From Leadbetterella sp051649345 (lineage in GTDB: Bacteria; Bacteroidota; Bacteroidia; Cytophagales; Spirosomataceae): a stretch of 14,495 nucleotides of DNA. Shown in pieces: positions 12,917 through 14,495 of the stretch. The position numbers and the translations under genes are program-made. The notes beneath the pieces are model-generated. The model ran no database searches and was not told the DNA's origin. It was given only the letters and a program-made list of their open reading frames with translations. Each line of letters starts with the position of its first letter. The first letter of the stretch is position 1. Location: positions 1 to 14,495 of the forward strand of contig JBOFGX010000001.1 in NCBI GenBank assembly GCA_051649345.1, written 5' to 3'.

Positions 12917-14495
12917 TTATCTAACTATTCTGATATAATTTAGTCTTAATAAGTCTGAAACACTAACTGATGATTTGTACTGAATTCCTAAACCCACTTT
13001 TCCAAATGCTGGAGAAATTACAGATTCTTGAATTGGTAGCGATTTAATTACTTCGTAAGTGGTAGGAGGCCCATTTGGATTATAACTTAAAGATCTCATA
13101 TTCAATGGAGTACCTTTAGGGGAAAAATAATTCCCAAACTCGGAACCATATCTATCTATGATTGTACCCTTTGGAAGTACTTTAGATGTCCAACTTCCTA
13201 GTGCACCACCATTTATCGGATTAAAAGGTACAATTGCCTTTCCCGCCGTCTGCCCAGCAAATGTACTAGTTGAGCCGTATACAGGAACTTCACCTCTAAG
13301 AGCAACACCCTCAGCATTGAGAATAACATCGTCGGCTCCTTCAAACCCAAGTTCGCCGAATTCTACCCTTCTACCTTTAACGTGCACCGATTGGTAAGGT
13401 GATTTTCGTGGTATTCTACCCCAAACATCACCTCCTTTAGCTCCTTTAAGTTTACCTGCAATACCACCAAACACTCCTCCCGAGACAATCCCTACAGCTG
13501 TACCAACAGCCCAATCTTTTGCGGTGTATTTGTCACCAAAATAAGCAGAATTGCCGATACCTTGAATGGCTCCACCTGTTGCAGATCCTACGCCTCCAGC
13601 CAAAGCACCACCCAGTACTGTGGTCCCAGATAAACCTGTAGCTGCTAATGCTGCACCTCCCGTTGCTGCAGTCACTGCACCTGCAACAGCACCAATACCA
13701 AAGGCTACAGCCCCATCTTTAAAGCTATTGATTTTACCTTGGTATGCTTTTATACCTAAATTTATAAACCCACCGATAATTGCTCCAGCCACAACATGAA
13801 CGGCTTGCCCATCTGGATCCACACCCAAGATAGGGTTATTTCCCATCCCAGTATAACCCGACGCAAATTGGTTGGCTCCGTCTACTTGTAGCATCCGTAG
13901 AGTGTAAGGATCGTAGGTACGGGTAACGAAGTCGTAGCCAAAACCATCCATCCACTCTTTTCCTTGGTAGAGGTGGGTGAGTAGGTTTTGACCCGTGTTT
14001 TCGGTAATGATATCGCCCGTAACACCATAATCGATTCGTTGAGCGATGTAGGTGCTGGTGTTGAGCCTCTGGAATACTACCCGTGTACTGCCTTGGTGGT
14101 CGTTGATAAAAAACTGGTAGGTAGGCTTGCCCGCATTGTCGTAGGTAATACGGCCTTCATCGTGCCAGATGCTTCGTAGGGTATCGTTGATATAGATGAG
14201 GTCACCTACGTAGTCTTTGGTAAGTGTTGTAGAGCCATTGGTGTACTTCATTCTCAGTTTTTGCCCATCAGAAGTGTAGAAGTTCTCGATGTATTTATAC
14301 GCTCCAAAATGTACTTTGTCTATGAGCCCGAGATAGTTGTATTCGATGAGAGAGATATCCTTGTTGTTGTCTTGCACCATATCCCCTTGGGCATTGTAAC
14401 CGTATTCTGCGTATTGATTTATGTTCTTAAATCCAAGGTTTGCATCTGCTTCATCGTCTATTTTTTGCAATTTATTGGTACCCCAGGCATAGGTA
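12917..14495 (-). CDS. Rhs-repeat protein with C-terminal TNT-like NAD+ glycohydrolase toxin (5' end beyond window)
   Basis: The frame is open through the right edge (about 525 codons visible); TTG at 14470 is internal, because RHS-like sequence (TYAWGTNKLQKIDDEAD) continues upstream of it. Numbering from that codon, residues 1-165 carry RHS/YD-type strands (YGYNAQGDMVQDNNKDISL, FINDHQGSTRVVF). Residues 168-220 are the RHS-associated core, from YQGKEWMDGFGYDFVTRTYDP to GNNPILGVDPDGQ, where the toxin tip begins. Residues 224-345 are a glycine/alanine-rich hydrophobic segment that may help membrane passage. Residues 430-517 match the TNT (tuberculosis necrotizing toxin) fold: LPKGTIIDRYGSEFGNYFSP, GTPLNMRSL, SPAFGKVGLGIQY. 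R440, Y448, R459 and Q497 correspond to the NAD-site R757, Y765, R780 and Q822 recalled for M. tuberculosis TNT. The predicted action is NAD+ depletion in a rival cell after contact-dependent delivery. Confidence 0.88.
   Translation of the reverse strand, partial: TYAWGTNKLQKIDDEADANLGFKNINQYAEYGYNAQGDMVQDNNKDISLIEYNYLGLIDKVHFGAYKYIENFYTSDGQKLRMKYTNGSTTLTKDYVGDLIYINDTLRSIWHDEGRITYDNAGKPTYQFFINDHQGSTRVVFQRLNTSTYIAQRIDYGVTGDIITENTGQNLLTHLYQGKEWMDGFGYDFVTRTYDPYTLRMLQVDGANQFASGYTGMGNNPILGVDPDGQAVHVVAGAIIGGFINLGIKAYQGKINSFKDGAVAFGIGAVAGAVTAATGGAALAATGLSGTTVLGGALAGGVGSATGGAIQGIGNSAYFGDKYTAKDWAVGTAVGIVSGGVFGGIAGKLKGAKGGDVWGRIPRKSPYQSVHVKGRRVEFGELGFEGADDVILNAEGVALRGEVPVYGSTSTFAGQTAGKAIVPFNPINGGALGSWTSKVLPKGTIIDRYGSEFGNYFSPKGTPLNMRSLSYNPNGPPTTYEVIKSLPIQESVISPAFGKVGLGIQYKSSVSVSDLLRLNYIRIVR

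Noticed and set aside
13566..13799. Proline/alanine-rich open frame on the plus strand
   Set aside because: It is the antisense shadow of the glycine/alanine-rich segment of the Rhs tip. GC-rich glycine codons read backwards as proline and alanine.

Overview
The window is chromosomal DNA of a member of the Bacteroidota, most likely a Cytophagales- or Sphingobacteriales-type bacterium. The evidence is a SusC/SusD outer-membrane pair, several short-signal lipoproteins, a large YdiJ-like FAD/Fe-S oxidase typical of the phylum, a Bacteroidota-style Rhs protein, the lack of Shine-Dalgarno sequences, and one good match to the phylum's TAnnTTTG promoter element. Base composition is AT-rich by eye, most strongly between genes. 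No rRNA, tRNA, CRISPR array or transposase gene was found. Both edges cut a gene.

Left part (1-6609, all on the minus strand, so read from right to left): a SusC-like TonB-dependent transporter (6609-3577) and its SusD-like lipoprotein (3554-2079) are 22 bp apart and form an operon closed by a hairpin terminator (2023-2064). Next come a small unrecognised lipoprotein (1990-1457) with its own terminator, then a FG-GAP/VCBS-repeat lipoprotein that starts with GTG at 1150 and runs off the left edge. A perfect 26-bp palindrome lies just before that gene. The likely theme is capture and import of an oligomeric nutrient at the outer membrane. The substrate cannot be read from the sequence.

Middle (6610-11565): an AT-rich divergent intergenic region of 485 bp, then on the plus strand a 981-aa FAD-linked oxidase/iron-sulfur fusion (D-lactate or D-2-hydroxyglutarate dehydrogenase type) and, 19 bp later, a polytopic Wzx/MATE-like flippase.

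Right part (11566-14495): a 422-bp convergent intergenic region crowded with repeats: AGTC-rich low-complexity DNA, a GAGCGGAGTCGA-type dispersed motif, a 14-bp tandem repeat, and an 82-bp direct repeat whose second copy includes the end of the neighbouring gene. Then, on the minus strand, a contact-dependent toxin locus: the 3' part of an Rhs gene whose C-terminus is a TNT-like (NAD+ glycohydrolase) toxin domain, a 75-aa probable immunity gene one base downstream, and a lipoprotein with an HEQLH zinc-peptidase motif (DUF922-like). The Rhs shell delivers the toxin, the small protein would neutralise it in sister cells, and the lipoprotein may be an accessory factor or a passenger. This toxin cassette and the repeat next to it are the most interesting parts of the window.
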